Made by a program: the position numbers and the translations under genes | The notes under the pieces: generated by a model | Databases searched by the model: none | What the model was told of the DNA's origin: nothing | Seen by the model: only the letters and a program-made list of their open reading frames with translations | Shown here: in pieces, positions 33,776-46,039 of the stretch | How positions within the stretch are numbered: the stretch's first letter is position 1 | Layout: each line of letters starts with the position of its first letter | Assembly: GCA_963556145.1 (NCBI GenBank) | Contig: OY744470.1 | Span: 3,844,001 to 3,908,000, forward strand | DNA from: Hygrocybe punicea | Lineage: Eukaryota > Basidiomycota > Agaricomycetes > Agaricales > Hygrophoraceae | Reading direction: 5' to 3' | Length of the DNA: 64,000 nt

Positions 33776-35443
33776 TGTTACGGATCGCTTCTGCAGCGGG
33801 CTCCGCCAACAATCAACTTAACTGGGGATCGGTTTTCAGAGGAAAGAAGAGCAGTTTCATTGTTGCTTATAACTAAGACAACACTGCTACAAGTGGGGGG
33901 GGGTCAAGGTCTAATGTCATTGCGAGCCGTGGGGGTTACCCAAGACAAGGGGTCTGCCCCAAGAACCAGACTAAACGTAAAGAAAGGAAAAGAAGAAAAA
34001 GTCCGAACCAACAACAAGAACAGTATATATAGTGACTGGTCTTGAGGGGAGGTAAATAGAAATACAACCATGAAGCCACAACATGTCCAACTCTACCATG
34101 TGTTCACCATGAGGCGTACATGAGGCGTCCTCATGTCGATGTTCTCGCGATCCAACTGGAGGCCCGGGTGTCGTTGAGGATAGAAGAGGTCCGGATGACT
34201 CGGATGATTTGTCATCGGATCATGTGACATGCAGAATTGCCAATTCGGGGTCTACACTTGCTGTAATGGGCAAGTGTACAGTTTGGCAAGTGCATTGCAC
34301 GGTCGGGTCGAAGATGGGTATCGTCCAGTGTGGGGTTGGTGATGAGAGTGTCTTGAGGTAGCGTGGATATAGTGGCAAGGTTGGTATGAAAGAAAATGAA
34401 GGAATGTATAGAGGAAAAAACCAACTAGGACAGTGGGCTAGTCGAGGTCAGACATGTGAACAGCATAAGCTGTACCGGATGACGATGTCTGTGTCAATGA
34501 CGTATCGAGGGGCGGTGTCTTGTCCTGTGTGTGGAACAATGTGGTCCACCTGATGTCGGTATTTGTCCAAGAAAGGGTATCATTGTAAACGAGTGTGGGA
34601 GGTATCAAGATTATGGATGGAAAAGGATAAATGAACGTGGGTCCAGGTTTCGAGTCATGGCATGAGTGACAAGCTGTGGGAACAAGTCGTCGGGTACTGC
34701 ATTGAAGCGGTGTCGTGCGAACAATATACGATAGGGGTTGGTTCACTGTTTGGGAAGTCGTATGGTCTGTGGTCGAAGTCCAAAAGAGTATGCTCCGGCG
34801 ATGGTCGGATTGGAGAGAACAGTGAAATGTCTTGTGATTGGGGATTGTTCAGAGTTCGCATGCAGGTGAGGAATGTCGTCGGATCGTCAGGGAGGATAAT
34901 GGTGGGCACAGGGTACGAATATGGAAACCAAATATCCGGGAATGGCAATTGTCAATTATGTGTCGATATATTGTCGAGGTGGAAGTCAGAAGTATCAATG
35001 GCAGAAGGGTTTCGGTGCCGATGCCAAAGATAGATCATAACAAGGTAGAAACCGATCAGGAAGGTGATGGCAATTCTGCCAATAACAATTACGGTAATGA
35101 GCTGTGTCGGGAGTACAGCCATTGTGATCAGTTTGTCGTGGGATAGCGTAAACAAGATATCGAAGGGAAAAGACAATGTCGGTGACGTCCATCGGCAAGG
35201 AGACTATTCGGGTACAACAAGGTCACGTGGGAGATGTCCATGGTCGGTCTGGATTGTTCTAGAAGAAGGAGCAAAAAGAGAACAAGAATAAGAAAATACA
35301 AGGATGTCCAAATGAAGAAACAATGACGTTGAAAGGAAGACAAAGGACAAAAAGAAATGAAAAAGGAAGGTGTGCAGTGCAGAATCGTCATGGTGGGTAA
35401 CGGAATGGGCATCGGGGTTGGAAGCGGAGTTGGAAACGTAACA
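33776..35443 (-). repeat. Solo gypsy-type LTR, 1668 bp
   Basis: Begins TGTTACGG and ends CGTAACA, with a perfect 5-bp duplication ATGCA (33771-33775 and 35444-35448), so it is a solo LTR left by LTR-LTR recombination. It is closely similar over its length to 59454-61117. The strand is inferred from that second copy. A G9 run (about 33895) and TATATATAG (about 34022) lie within. Two adjacent minus frames (35176-34952 and 34948-34655) are separated by one TGA; the first has a hydrophobic helix. Confidence 0.85.
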
Positions 35444-35546
35444 ATGCATGTAATGCTTTGACATCTCCATGATGTTCTTCAAAACTCTTCAAAGCTCTTC
35501 ACAGCTCTTCAAACCCTTCTGAAGCATATTTCAAACCTCTCCAACA

Positions 35547-35830
35547 TCATCCATGCATATACCATTTATCCAAAGTCATTCCTATTCTGTTCTGAATCCA
35601 TCTCTATCTCAGGGAAGCCTTTCTGCAACATGTTTTACTTATTTCAAACATTATTGTTCCCATCCTCTAGCTTTAGGATATTCCTTCACATGGTACTATT
35701 CCCTTTGTCTCACTTCCATTTTGTGCCTATTGCACCATAGTTCTATCATGCTCTGTCTATTTGTCTCATCTTCCTCACCATTTATTGTCCTGACAACTAA
35801 GTTTGCATAAATACTCTTTCTAATTCCAAT
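35547..35830 (+). repeat. Dispersed repeat, partner of 24420-24730
   Basis: Aligns inverted with 24420-24730. Preceded by a CTCTTCAAA run (35480-35520). Confidence 0.6.
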
Positions 35831-36450
35831 AGCTGTAGAGAAGTTTTGTATACCCCTAGCTCACTCTATCACATTGCCTCTGTCCTTCAAAATCCATGTT
35901 ATAGCTATTAAGCTTCACATTCATTTGACAAACTCTACATATACTTCAAAAATGTTGCAACTGTTTCACATACATGGAAGTAACAGAAATGTAATCCCAG
36001 CTATCTAGGACACTTCTGATTGCTGTTTCTGACCATTAGGATTGAGATTGAGCCCCTCAGAAGTTGCACAGTCTTATAGTGTTGTAGAAATTGAGTTCTG
36101 TCCTTATAGACCTGGCATGCCCATCTGAGCAAGAGCAAAACATGGGAAAATGTTTCCAGAGGCAGGGGTAAGAAAATCATGGCAAGGTCCACCAAGACAA
36201 TTTGCTTCTGATCACCATGACCAAATTGGCACATATTGGTCCAAGGGTCATGACTGTTCACAAGCAAAAGCAGTCAACCTTGAACCAAATGGACACTTTC
36301 AATCACTCAGTGGGGTCATTGAAGGAAATGGTGGGGATGATGTCATACCACAAGAAAATTTCCAGGGTGTTGACCAGTCTGGGTTCCAAAAAGGCATGGG
36401 TCAAAAGGAGAAGGTGTTTGGAGGAAAGCAATGCCAATATCATCAGGGGT
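35831..36450. other. Left flank of the large hAT nest
   Basis: A minus frame 36001-36267 (LRWACQVYKDRTQFLQHYKTVQLLRG) has plausible coding composition but is not recognised. No other feature. Confidence 0.3.
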
Positions 36451-36480
36451 GGAGATTGAAGTGTTTTAAAGCCTGGTTTT

Positions 36481-37332
36481 TAGTGAATGGCATGGGTATG
36501 GGTAAACCTGCGGGTCCAGGTCCAGGTCACACTTTTGTGACCCACAGCTGTACCTGTACTCATGACGGGTAACCTGTGACTACAGGTCGCACAAGTGATG
36601 CATCGCATTCAAGTTGAATGTAACACGTTGAATGACAAGGCAGAGACCAGCTTCATACTGGTCTCTGCTAAAGGTAAGTTGTTTTCTTTCTTTTACATCA
36701 TTACTTACGAAATTTACAGATACAACAGATTCACCCAAGAAATGCAAATGCAAATGCAAACATGGATGCAAACAGCCACAATGAAAATGATGATGATGAA
36801 AATGATGACGACCCAAATGACGACAACTAAAATGACAATGATGACGACAGTAATGGTGAGTGCAAGGGCCATGGTGGAAACGCCAAGCAAAGCAAGCCCA
36901 GGGGAGTGGTGCACCCACCCCCCGGTCACCAGGTGAGTCAATGACTAATCTATTCATTTGCCACTTACTGGCAATTCCCCCAGCCCGGGACCACTGTTAA
37001 CAACTATGGCCCACGCATCCAATGATGCAGCCCGCCCATCAAAATGTCTGGATTGGCGCTAATGCCGGGCCAGCCCATTCCACCTCGCGAACACATGGCG
37101 ACACGTCAATTGACGTGCGTCCGGTGTCGCAAGGTTGAATAGGTGGTGTGGGCTGGCAAAAATAAGAGAGACCCAAGGGTTACCCACCACAGGTACAGGT
37201 CCTGGGTAACCCTCGGCTTGGAGTGTGAGTACCTGTGACAAAACCCATACCCCGAGGGCGGGTACAGGTTTTCAACGGGTACAGATACGGGTACCCCTGG
37301 AATTACCCAGAGGTTACCTGTGCTATTCACTA
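36481..37332 (+). mobile_element. hAT-type non-autonomous element in the end of Y
   Basis: 852 bp with ends TAGTGAATGGCATGGGTA and its partner ...GGTTACCTGTGCTATTCACTA, perfect duplication CTGGTTTT (36473-36480, 37333-37340), inserted 14 bp inside the left end of Y. Inside: an intron-like segment GTAAGTTG...TTTACAG (about 36675-36719), Met/Gln/Asp low-complexity repeats, GTGCACCCACCCCC (about 36910), a second intron-like segment GTGAGTCA...CCCCAG (about 36932-36983) and the recurrent hairpin. Confidence 0.88.
37083..37134. repeat. Recurrent hairpin, copy 3
   Basis: CCTCGCGA ... CACGTCAATTGACGTG (37102-37117) ... TCGCAAGG, 52 bp. Confidence 0.75.
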
Positions 37333-37982
37333 CTGGTTTTTTGTCTATTTTGGACATTAACTAGAACTGGACTGATTGCCTAACACTCCAAAAACTGAAA
37401 AAACTTGACCAGACTGATGGAAACCAGTTTCCATTGGTTTTTTCTGGTCTATTAACTAGTTAAAACTGGTCTTTACCATTCAAAATCTAAGTAATCTTAA
37501 ATATTGAATTGTAATCTATATCTATATACCAGTTGGGTGTTGCTGTGGGTCATTGTGGTTGTGGACCACTGATATTGCACCCACTAATGTGCTCATGAAT
37601 GTCCTGTCCACATCGATTGACACAACAGTGCATATTGTGAGGTCAATGAGAGGTGCACACTCAGTTCATCCTTAACACATCATTGTTAGTGACAATGCAT
37701 TCCCATCTGATGTGTTGGTGGGCCCATTTACACATTGCACCCTGTTGGTGGTGGTGGTGGTGGTGGTGGCATATTGGTGGGCATGGACATGTGGGTATAG
37801 AATAAGTATCACTGGATGCATAGCATGATATTTATTACAAAAATATCTTGAAGTTGTGTTAAAATTAATCTATGTTACTTTAACATATCATAACCAACAA
37901 AATTTGAAAAGATATTGCATAACTTTCATTCTTTTTTGACCAAAATATAATGAACAAATAATGTATTACTTTGAGTCCATTT

Positions 37983-38451
37983 TATGGCCAGTCAGGGGTA
38001 CACCCGCAGTGCTCTGGGGCTGTACTCGGACCCGTACCCATCACGGGTACGTACCCGAGGCCAAAAGTGCGGGTATGGCACGGGTTTTGCAGGGGTACAG
38101 GAAGAAACATGCAAAATACCACATTTTTACCTGTTTTTGGTGGTTTTTATGGTTATTGTGGACAGAATACTGGTCGGATCCCTTTAGTGTAAAGGAGCAC
38201 AATGTTCAGAATACTGTGGGGAGTGTTGAGAGCATTTTTACATATTTTTACAAGCAATGATTCTCATTATATCCCTCAAAAATAGCGAAAAATACCCCAA
38301 AAATTGAGTTTTTGATGTTTCTTCTCCCAAAAAAAATACAGCCCATACCCGCGTGGGTACTGCGGGTATTCTGAGGCTGGACTCATACCCTTAACCCGTG
38401 GTACCCGTACTCTTAACCCCTGGGGGTATTGCATACCCTTGACCTGCCCTA
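37983..38451 (+). mobile_element. Small hAT element E
   Basis: 469 bp with ends TATGGCCAGTCAGGGGTA and GACCTGCCCTA and a perfect duplication GTCCATTT (37975-37982, 38452-38459). It is the same family as 27791-28433 but with a single copy of the internal 175-bp unit. No gene. Confidence 0.88.
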
Positions 38452-38459
38452 GTCCATTT

Positions 38460-41190
38460 GGTGAGTGGCTTCATTCTTTATTTCATGACATTTATTATGT
38501 CTAAAATAATACTTTGCTGAAAGTTATGTAGAAATTCCACAATATATTTTTAGAATATTTCTTCTAATCATGTGTTGAAATAAAATAGATTAATTTTAAG
38601 ATATCCTTTTCATATTTTTTATCAAAGTATTATACTGTGCATCCAGTGTATGCATATATTTTGCAGGAGGGGATAGTCACACTATGCCCCACTTTTCCAT
38701 GCTCCTCATATCCCATCTGATGCATTGGTGGGCCTGTTGATGTGTTACCAGCCCTGTTGGTGGTGGTGGTGGCATGTTGGTGGGTTTTGACCTATTGGCA
38801 GTGGTCACAGTTGTGGTCATGTTGGTGGGGTGGTGGGGTGGTGGTGGTGATTGGCCATGTTGAGTGCTCATATTGGTAGCAGGGATTTGAAACTCACACC
38901 ACTCAAGATGATGACATAATTGGCTTTTCACCATGTACCAACTTACTTTAATACTTACAACTTTGTAATATTTGAACAAAGCCTGGCTTCTGGATTATAT
39001 GTTAGCTATTAGCTGTCAGCTGTTAGCCTTTTAGGTGTTAGCTTTGTGTTGTTAGCTTTTAAATATATATTTTACACACTACTCAGTACACTATTTGTCA
39101 TCATCTTAAATGGTGTGGGTTGAAGGTCCTGGTGGCAGTGGTGCTTGTGGATGATGAATCAGTAATTACAATAATCAATAAATAAGAAACCTACCTTTTT
39201 GCAGTAGGAGATGGGTGCAACATCCCTGCTGCTCATTGCCCTCATTTGTGTTTCATTGGTGTTGGTTGCACATTTGTTGTGAACTGGAAAGTCCAGTTGT
39301 AACCAGTTGCAGCCAGTTGCAACTCAGTTACCTTGCTTGTCAAGGTTTCTCCACCTCATAATTGAAGCTTTTTTTTCTGTTTTCCATACATAAGTGTAAA
39401 CAATGTCAGCCACCACCTTGGCTTTGCTCTCTTGCCACATCACATGATCAATTCCATATACAGTCATCACATGAGACACCTAGCACAAAATGAGGTTCAA
39501 TAAAAACATTATTAATAACTTGCCAGGAATATTCATAGAAGTTAGCAATGATCATGTCTTGATTATGCCATACAAGAGCTGGTTTGGGGTGTTCAAGACA
39601 ATGTAGAATTTTTTCCAGTCTTTTGAGTTCCATACAAATTTGGAGTGTCACAACAATATAGCACCTCAAGATTTGTACCATAAATCATGAAAAAAAATTC
39701 AAGAATATCAACCAATATGATGTTATTACAGGGATAAAGTAGATTGGCACAAATCTACATACTGACAGGTGCCAGTGCTCTGATTAGCTGATACACACCA
39801 TTACACTTCCCTGAGAATAGCTCATGTGCTGGATAAGAACAAAGAGAAGTGTACATAGCATCAAGGATGACATTTTTGCTCTGGGAAATGAGAAATTTGA
39901 GAAGGAGTGGGCTATACATATGCTGCACACACAGTATTTCACCAAAAGAGTCTTTCTTGAAAATCCCTGCATATACTGTGTGCAGTCAGGTACTTGGTCA
40001 AACCAGGTACCTGGTCAATGTCAAATTTTGCATCCAGCATATTGTTGCTGTCTTCAACTGCAGTTGGCCATGATTAAACATATGTCTATCTATGAGATGG
40101 CCACAATGGTGATGGTTACAGTGTTCAATAGCTCCTTTGAACACTACCAGTCCTTTGAACACCCTGATATAATTGATTCTGTACTGATTTCTACTGCTAA
40201 AAAATGTTCTAATTTCTTCAGTGTATTATCTGAACCTATCTAGATATTGTTTTTTATTCAGAACCACCAATAAAATTAGAAACTGAATATTCATGAAGTA
40301 GAGAGAAATCTGATCACTCCTTTGAACATTAATGTTGTGACCATAAAACATTCCAGTATCAACAGATTTCTTTAAAAATTGGTATGAGAGGTCTTGAGAT
40401 ATATGAGCAACCTTCTGTCTATTCAGATTTTGTTCAAAATAATTTGGCTACCTGTGGCATTTGAGGGTAATTTTTGTGTTCAAAGGAGCCATTGAATATT
40501 GTACAACTCATAAGAACATTATGCACAACTGTCATTCTTTCCAACAAGTGCCCACTTGCATAAAAACACAGATAGTTAAACTGGAAAGGCAGCAAGTACC
40601 ATATAGTGTGGGTTAAAAGTATCACAAATTTGCATTTCATACATAAGAAGAGATATAGTAGGATAGATTTTACTGCAGCATAAGGTTACTGTATCTTATA
40701 GCTTAGCAGGTATGACTGACTTCCTGGTCAGGGTCAAAAATGGACACTCCTATACTACTCTCACTCCTGCAGGATTTTTAGCCTTGTAACTCTCATTCAA
40801 ATTGTATAGATATCTTCCTGAGACAAATTTCTATCACCTTGAAGAGATAATTTATGAATATATTTGAAGTTATAGGAGAATGACACCAAAACATTTAGTG
40901 TGACCAAGTAGTAGGTCATGCACAGTACTAGGTAAATAAACATCCCAGAGCACTTCCAGAAAATGCCAGAACAGGTAGTTTGTGCCATCCCAACCACAGA
41001 TAATTGGACCTCACATCCAAAAGTCCAGGTGAATGCTGGAAAGTGGAGTTTGAATAGGGTGTCTCAAGTGACAGATTTGCATTTTCAAGATTTCTGCAAC
41101 TTTCACCTTCAGTACCCTCAACAACATTATTCCTCTTGGCTATTGTTGTTCAGAGACATTGTACTCCACCATATAATGAACTTTAGATAC
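38460..41190. other. Degenerate interior of element Y
   Basis: AT-rich, with (GGT)n tracts (38757-38850). Minus frames such as 39448-39681 read like coding sequence but were not recognised. The block TTGCTTGTCAAGGTTTCTCC (about 39330) recurs in direct orientation at about 50668. GTTGTAACCAGTTGCAGCC-type repeats (39285-39325) match inverted ones at 43435-43495. Confidence 0.35.
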
Positions 41191-41644
41191 TTACGGCTAT
41201 TTGCAGAACTTGGGGCAGAAATGCTTTTTTTTTTTTTTTGAAATTTTCTCAAAACCACCATATCTTATTCAAAACATGTTCAACTGCTCTAATATTTGGA
41301 ATTTGAGATCCCACAGAGAATCTCTAGGGGACTGTCTCTTCAGAAAATTCAAATAGGTGCTTTAATCTTTTTAAAAAAAATAGAGTACTTTTTCTCTGTG
41401 ACCAACCCTATTGGCCAACACAGACAACTCTGGCTCTGAAAATATTATCTGCTATACCCATATAAAGGGCTGTCGAGCTCTTCCTGCTAGGGCCCTGCTA
41501 AACTTCCTGCTTTCTGATTACCAGTACACATGAGGTGTTGCTAATACACGTGAGGTGTTGCTGTGTCCGTTATTCAATCTCCACTCGATTTTCGGAACAG
41601 CAATGATTTGGGCTGTTAGTAGATAGGTATAAAATACATGCCCT

Positions 41645-43035
41645 GTGTCTGATGGTGGCTTCCCACCCCATCTTAGCAACCACTTCATCATGCCTCACAA
41701 GTCAATTCACCAGACAACACTTGCAAAAATTCAATCTGCTAAAGAAGATGTCATCTTGGGATGGTACTACAACTTTCTTGGTGAAATTCTTGGTGACACT
41801 TTCTATAATATGCTTGATGGTTCTTCTGATAGTAGTGACTCAGATTCGGATATGGATACTGAACCTCCTTCCTCTGACACCTTTGCAGTATCATCTGATC
41901 CTGCTTGTGATGACTCCATGACTTCTACAGGTTCTGAAGACATCTATCACATGATCTTTGATCAGTGTCTTCAGATTTTAGATGCAGCTGAAGAGAAAGT
42001 TCAACAAACATGTGTACTTCAACCATTAGTCCCCATTCCCCATGCTTCTCAGATTCAGCTTTATGACAAGTTGTGGCAGCATAATCCAAGATGATTTCGT
42101 GCCAAGCTTCATGTCGAGCCTGAGGTTTTCAATGAACTTGTTTCCCTCATTGAAGCTCACCTCATCTTTGGCTCTGACCGCCAGCTCCCAGTCAGAACTC
42201 AGCTTTCCATCTTCTTAAACCATGCTGGTCATTATGGGAATGGTTTAACAATTGAAGACATTGGAGATTGGGCTGGTGTGTCTGCTGGCACAGTTCACAA
42301 CTGCTGCAACTGTGTGATGATTGCTTTCTTGGCACTTCATGACATTGCTATATCATGGGACCTGGAGAAAGAGGATTGTACCACTGATATGGAGAAAGCA
42401 AAGTAGTGGGTTGCATCCAAAACCTGTCCAGAGTGGTGGAATGGCTTCTTGACAGGTGATGGGACTTGCATCTCACTCTTCCAGAAGCCAGGCGAGTATG
42501 GGGAGGTTTATTTTGACAAGAAAAAGAATTACTATGTCAATTGCCAGGTTCATTTTCTGATTATCTTGATTTAATAATTTACTAACACAAACAATTAGGT
42601 CATCTGTCTTCCACACAACCTATAGATAGTTGACTATGTTGTGGGTGTCTCTGGCAGTGTTCATGATGCAGCTGCATTCGATCGTGCCAAAATTCTGACA
42701 GACTAAAGATTCATGTATGATCTGAGCACCTTTATGGTTCCCTCAAAGGTCGATTTGGCTGCCTACAAGAACTGCAATTCCAGATCTCTAATCCCAAGAA
42801 GATGGAATATGTCAAATTATGACTCATCACTCTATTTATCATCCATAATCTGATCATCAAGATTGAGGAGAAGCTTGGGATCCATCCCAGTGTCTGGGCA
42901 GATGAAAATGAAAATGGAGAGCCTGTGGCAGGAGATCTGCAGGAGTACAGTGATGATGAAGATGGTGATGCATCTGGAGATGTAGAGTATGAAGAAGATG
43001 AAGGGCAAGATGCTAATACCAGTGTAGAGACTTGA
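41645..43035 (+). pseudogene. PIF/Harbinger (DDE_4) transposase, decayed
   Basis: Cut-and-paste transposase. Readable blocks: an acidic N-terminal linker (SSDSDSDMDTEPPS), FRAKLHVEPEVFNELVSLIE, LPVRTQLSIFLNHAGHYGNGLTIEDIGDWAGVSAGTVHNC, WVASKTCPEWWNGFLTGDGT (first catalytic Asp in GDGT), an intron near 42549-42600, VDYVVGVSGSVHDAAAFDRA (second Asp) and an acidic C-terminus (DDEDGDASGDVEYEEDEGQ). In-frame stops at about 42092 (CGA to TGA-like), 42405, 42625 and 42706, plus a frame shift near 42780-42860, show it is dead. The homologous layout elsewhere in mushrooms is well known. Confidence 0.85.
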
Positions 43036-43712
43036 CGTCCCCCTGAGTCCATATTGTCAATATCTCACAAATCCGGATGAACCTGATGCCTCCACACGAC
43101 TCGTATTTGAACCTGACGTAACCTGACATGACGTGATGTGATGTACATGTGACCTGATGTATGCCGCTTTGTCATGGCTGCTTTTGGACCAAATCTGGCA
43201 GCCTCATAAGCCCCAGAGTCCCAATTCTAGGGGACAGATCTCATTGGATGCAATTCCCAATTTTGGACTTGCCCTATATATGCATCCCCTCATCCTTAGT
43301 GTTTCAAGGTCCAGTCCATAGGACCAGAAAAAAACCGGGACCCAACAGGACTGAACCAAAAAAGACCAGACCACCGGTTGCAGTTGCACCCAATGTGGGA
43401 GGCTGCCAGTTGCAGTTGCCCAATTTGGTTCACCCTTATGCAACCGAGTTGCAACCAGCTGCAACCAGTTACAACCGGACTTTCTGGTTCACCTCGTAGA
43501 TAGGTAAATTGTATATTTTTTGGCATTGCAATCCTGTGTATGTAGATAATAAAACTAAGGGACAAATTATGTATAATAGAGGGCACGGCACTTTGCCCTG
43601 CCCTGCCCAATTCTTGTTGGCACCAATGACGCAGCTTTCACCCTTGCGAGGTAGATGCATGTGAGGCCATGGCCCTTAACCCGCCGGTTTCCATGACTTG
43701 GGGTGCCACATA

Positions 43713-43764
43713 CCTCACGCAGGCCAGACATGCGTCGATTGACGTGGTTGTCACCCTTGCGAGG
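43713..43764. repeat. Recurrent hairpin, copy 4a
   Basis: CCTCACGC ... GTCGATTGAC ... TTGCGAGG, 52 bp; the core palindrome has one mismatch. Confidence 0.65.
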
Positions 43765-43895
43765 TAGATGGGAGGCCATCCTCACTGCCATCCTCATTGG
43801 ATGTGGGGCCGTCATTGGTTGGGCTGTTGGTGTCCAATGGAGCTGGCCATTGTTGGCCATTTCTGCGTCCTTCTTCATCGTTGCCATGCCGAATT

Positions 43896-43948
43896 CCTCG
43901 CAAACGACGTCTGTGCGTCTGTTGATGCATCAGCCTGTGTTTGCGAGG
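43896..43948. repeat. Recurrent hairpin, copy 4b
   Basis: CCTCGCAAAC ... GTTTGCGAGG arms of 10 bp, 53 bp in total, with a degraded core (TGTTGATGCA). Confidence 0.65.
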
Positions 43949-44734
43949 TGTGTGGTTAGCAAGATGTCGATGAGATAAAGCTGGCATATGTACCTGGGCT
44001 GGTAGGTGGGTGCACCCCCAGCCTTCAACTTCCCTGTCGTCGTTGTCGTCATCGTTGTCGTCATCTTGTTGTGATGTGGGTGTTGGTAGTGGTCATGGTC
44101 ATGTCGTCACACGCCTTTCTGTGGTCCGAATTCCGTGGTTCCTGTGGGATATGTGAGAGGATGTGGGAGATGGGGAGATGGTGGGAGATGGTGGTGGGTT
44201 GTGTTGTTCGTTGTTGTTGTCACCAGTGCTGTTGTTCTTGCTGTGTTTGTTGTTGTGTCACGGTTGTGATGGCCGTCGTCATCATTGTGCTGACCGATGT
44301 CATGGTGAATATCTACATGAGAAAGGTAAAATGTTAGTGAAATATACACAGTACAACAAAAAACAAAAGACTTACCTTGAGCAGAAGGGTTCATGATTGC
44401 GAACCCTTCTGCTTGACATTGTGGTTGGAGACTCGGAGTTGAGGTAGTGTCACTTATGTGATGAGAAGTCACACTTACAATTACAATTCAATATTCTAAG
44501 CTTTGAATAGTATAAACCGGTCCAGACCTGGTGCAAAACCAGTCTGGACTGGTTATTAACTGGTTCAGGTTAAAACCGGTTTAAACTGGTGGACTGAAAA
44601 AAACCAATGGCAACCGGTTTCTGTCAGTCCGGTCCGGTTTTTTTCATTTTTGGAATGTTAGGCAACCGGTCCAGTCCCGGTTAACTTCCAAAAAAGGCAA
44701 AAAACCGGACCTGACCAGCCTTTAAAACACTAAT

Positions 44735-45610
44735 CCTTATGGAGATATGTACGATTTTAGATCTTTTTTGTGGACATTCATTTTCCCCTCCATTTTCCTG
44801 TCTTCGTCGCATCACAACCCCCCTCTCCTCATCCCCATTCCAACTGTTCTTTGTAGTTTACCATCGGCTGAAATAGACATGACCAAAAGTAGACTACCTA
44901 CTCATGTACTATAAAAATGGTCCCTGACTGTACAAAAAAAATATACCCTTAGTCCCATTTCCTTACAGTCAGAATCATGTTTTAATCCCTTCAAATGCTC
45001 ATCCTTGTAGACCCTTAGATTTTCATAGTTGACTTCATCATCTTTATCATTCCATTATTCATTCATTGTTCCCAACCCAACCCGACCTGACCTGCCATAC
45101 CTGATGTTGTCAGCATTGTCAGGTTTATTATTATTTATCCATTTTCAGTCCATTCATTTCCAGGTTCATCATTATTTGTCCAGTTTTACATGGTGGCTTA
45201 CATTTTACTTCTATTTCCAACTTTTACTATTATTCCCGACACTGATTATCCACCATCACTTCTATGCTGACACCCTCTGGGTTAGGATTCAATGTTCTGA
45301 AGCCACCCAAAACCTGCATCTACACTAGAACCCCTGGTCAGCAGTTCCACCGTGAATTGCTTAGGGAAATAGAACAAAGAGGCTTGCTTGATTATTAATT
45401 TACTACTCATGTACCCATTTTCTTTTGACTATTTCTTATGTAGCAGAGCCCCCCAAAGAAATACCACATTGATTGCCAGCAATCATATTTGAAACATGTA
45501 ACACATATTCAAAAAATCCAGGAGACAAACAGCAAAACACAGGTGGAGCATGGGGAGGAGGAGAGGGGGGGTATAAGTCCAAAGAGGAGGGGGAGGTATA
45601 AGTCCAAGGG
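44735..45610. other. Interior between the Harbinger genes, no gene
   Basis: A polypyrimidine-rich stretch and purine-rich GAGGAGGGGGAGGTATAAGTCC repeats (45545-45615) lie just beyond the stop of the Myb-like gene. Nothing coding was recognised. Confidence 0.4.
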
Positions 45611-45891
45611 GGAGATGTTAGTCCAAATGTCCACTTGACTCCCCCGGAGCACCAACACTCTTCTTGAGTTTCATCATGTTGTACTCCAGCTCAGCCAACT
45701 TGAGATTCAGCTCCAAGTTCTTGTTCTCTTGCTCACCAATGACCTTGATTTTCTCAATCTCTATTTGAGCAAGCTCACGGGCCTGGGCACGTTCAGCGTC
45801 AGATTCACTACTCTCAGTGGACAGGCGTTCACGTTGCAGTTCCATGTCAGCATGCTTGTGTACTTCTCAGACCACCTGGAGATCCACACGG

Positions 45892-46039
45892 TGGAGAGGT
45901 CCCTCGGGACCTCTCCGGGGCTCACGCAGGACTCGATGGGAAAGGTCTGGATGGGATAGGAAGATGAACTAACTACTACATCCGGAAGGGCTACTGACTA
46001 AGGGACTGGTCATGTGATCTGTCAGGCACAACCACTACA
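45892..46039 (-). repeat. 3' LTR of element B
   Basis: 148 bp. Shares TCACGTGACC- and TTCCGGATGTAGTAG-type boxes (minus strand) with the LTRs of element A although the rest differs. Confidence 0.8.

Larger units (their letters stand above)
43297..44732 (-). mobile_element. hAT-type element between the two Harbinger genes
   Basis: Left end TAGTGTTTCAAGGTCCAG, right end CCTTTAAAACACTA, about 1.44 kb. The flanks share only ATCCT directly at the ends, so the duplication is imperfect. Subterminal GGTCC/AACCGG/ACCAG-rich repeats. In minus orientation it has the same order as the other hATs: intron-like GTAAGTC...ATGTAG (about 44375-44310), Asp/His/Asn/Thr repeats, GTGCACCCACC (about 44010-44020), then two hairpins. 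Confidence 0.6.
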
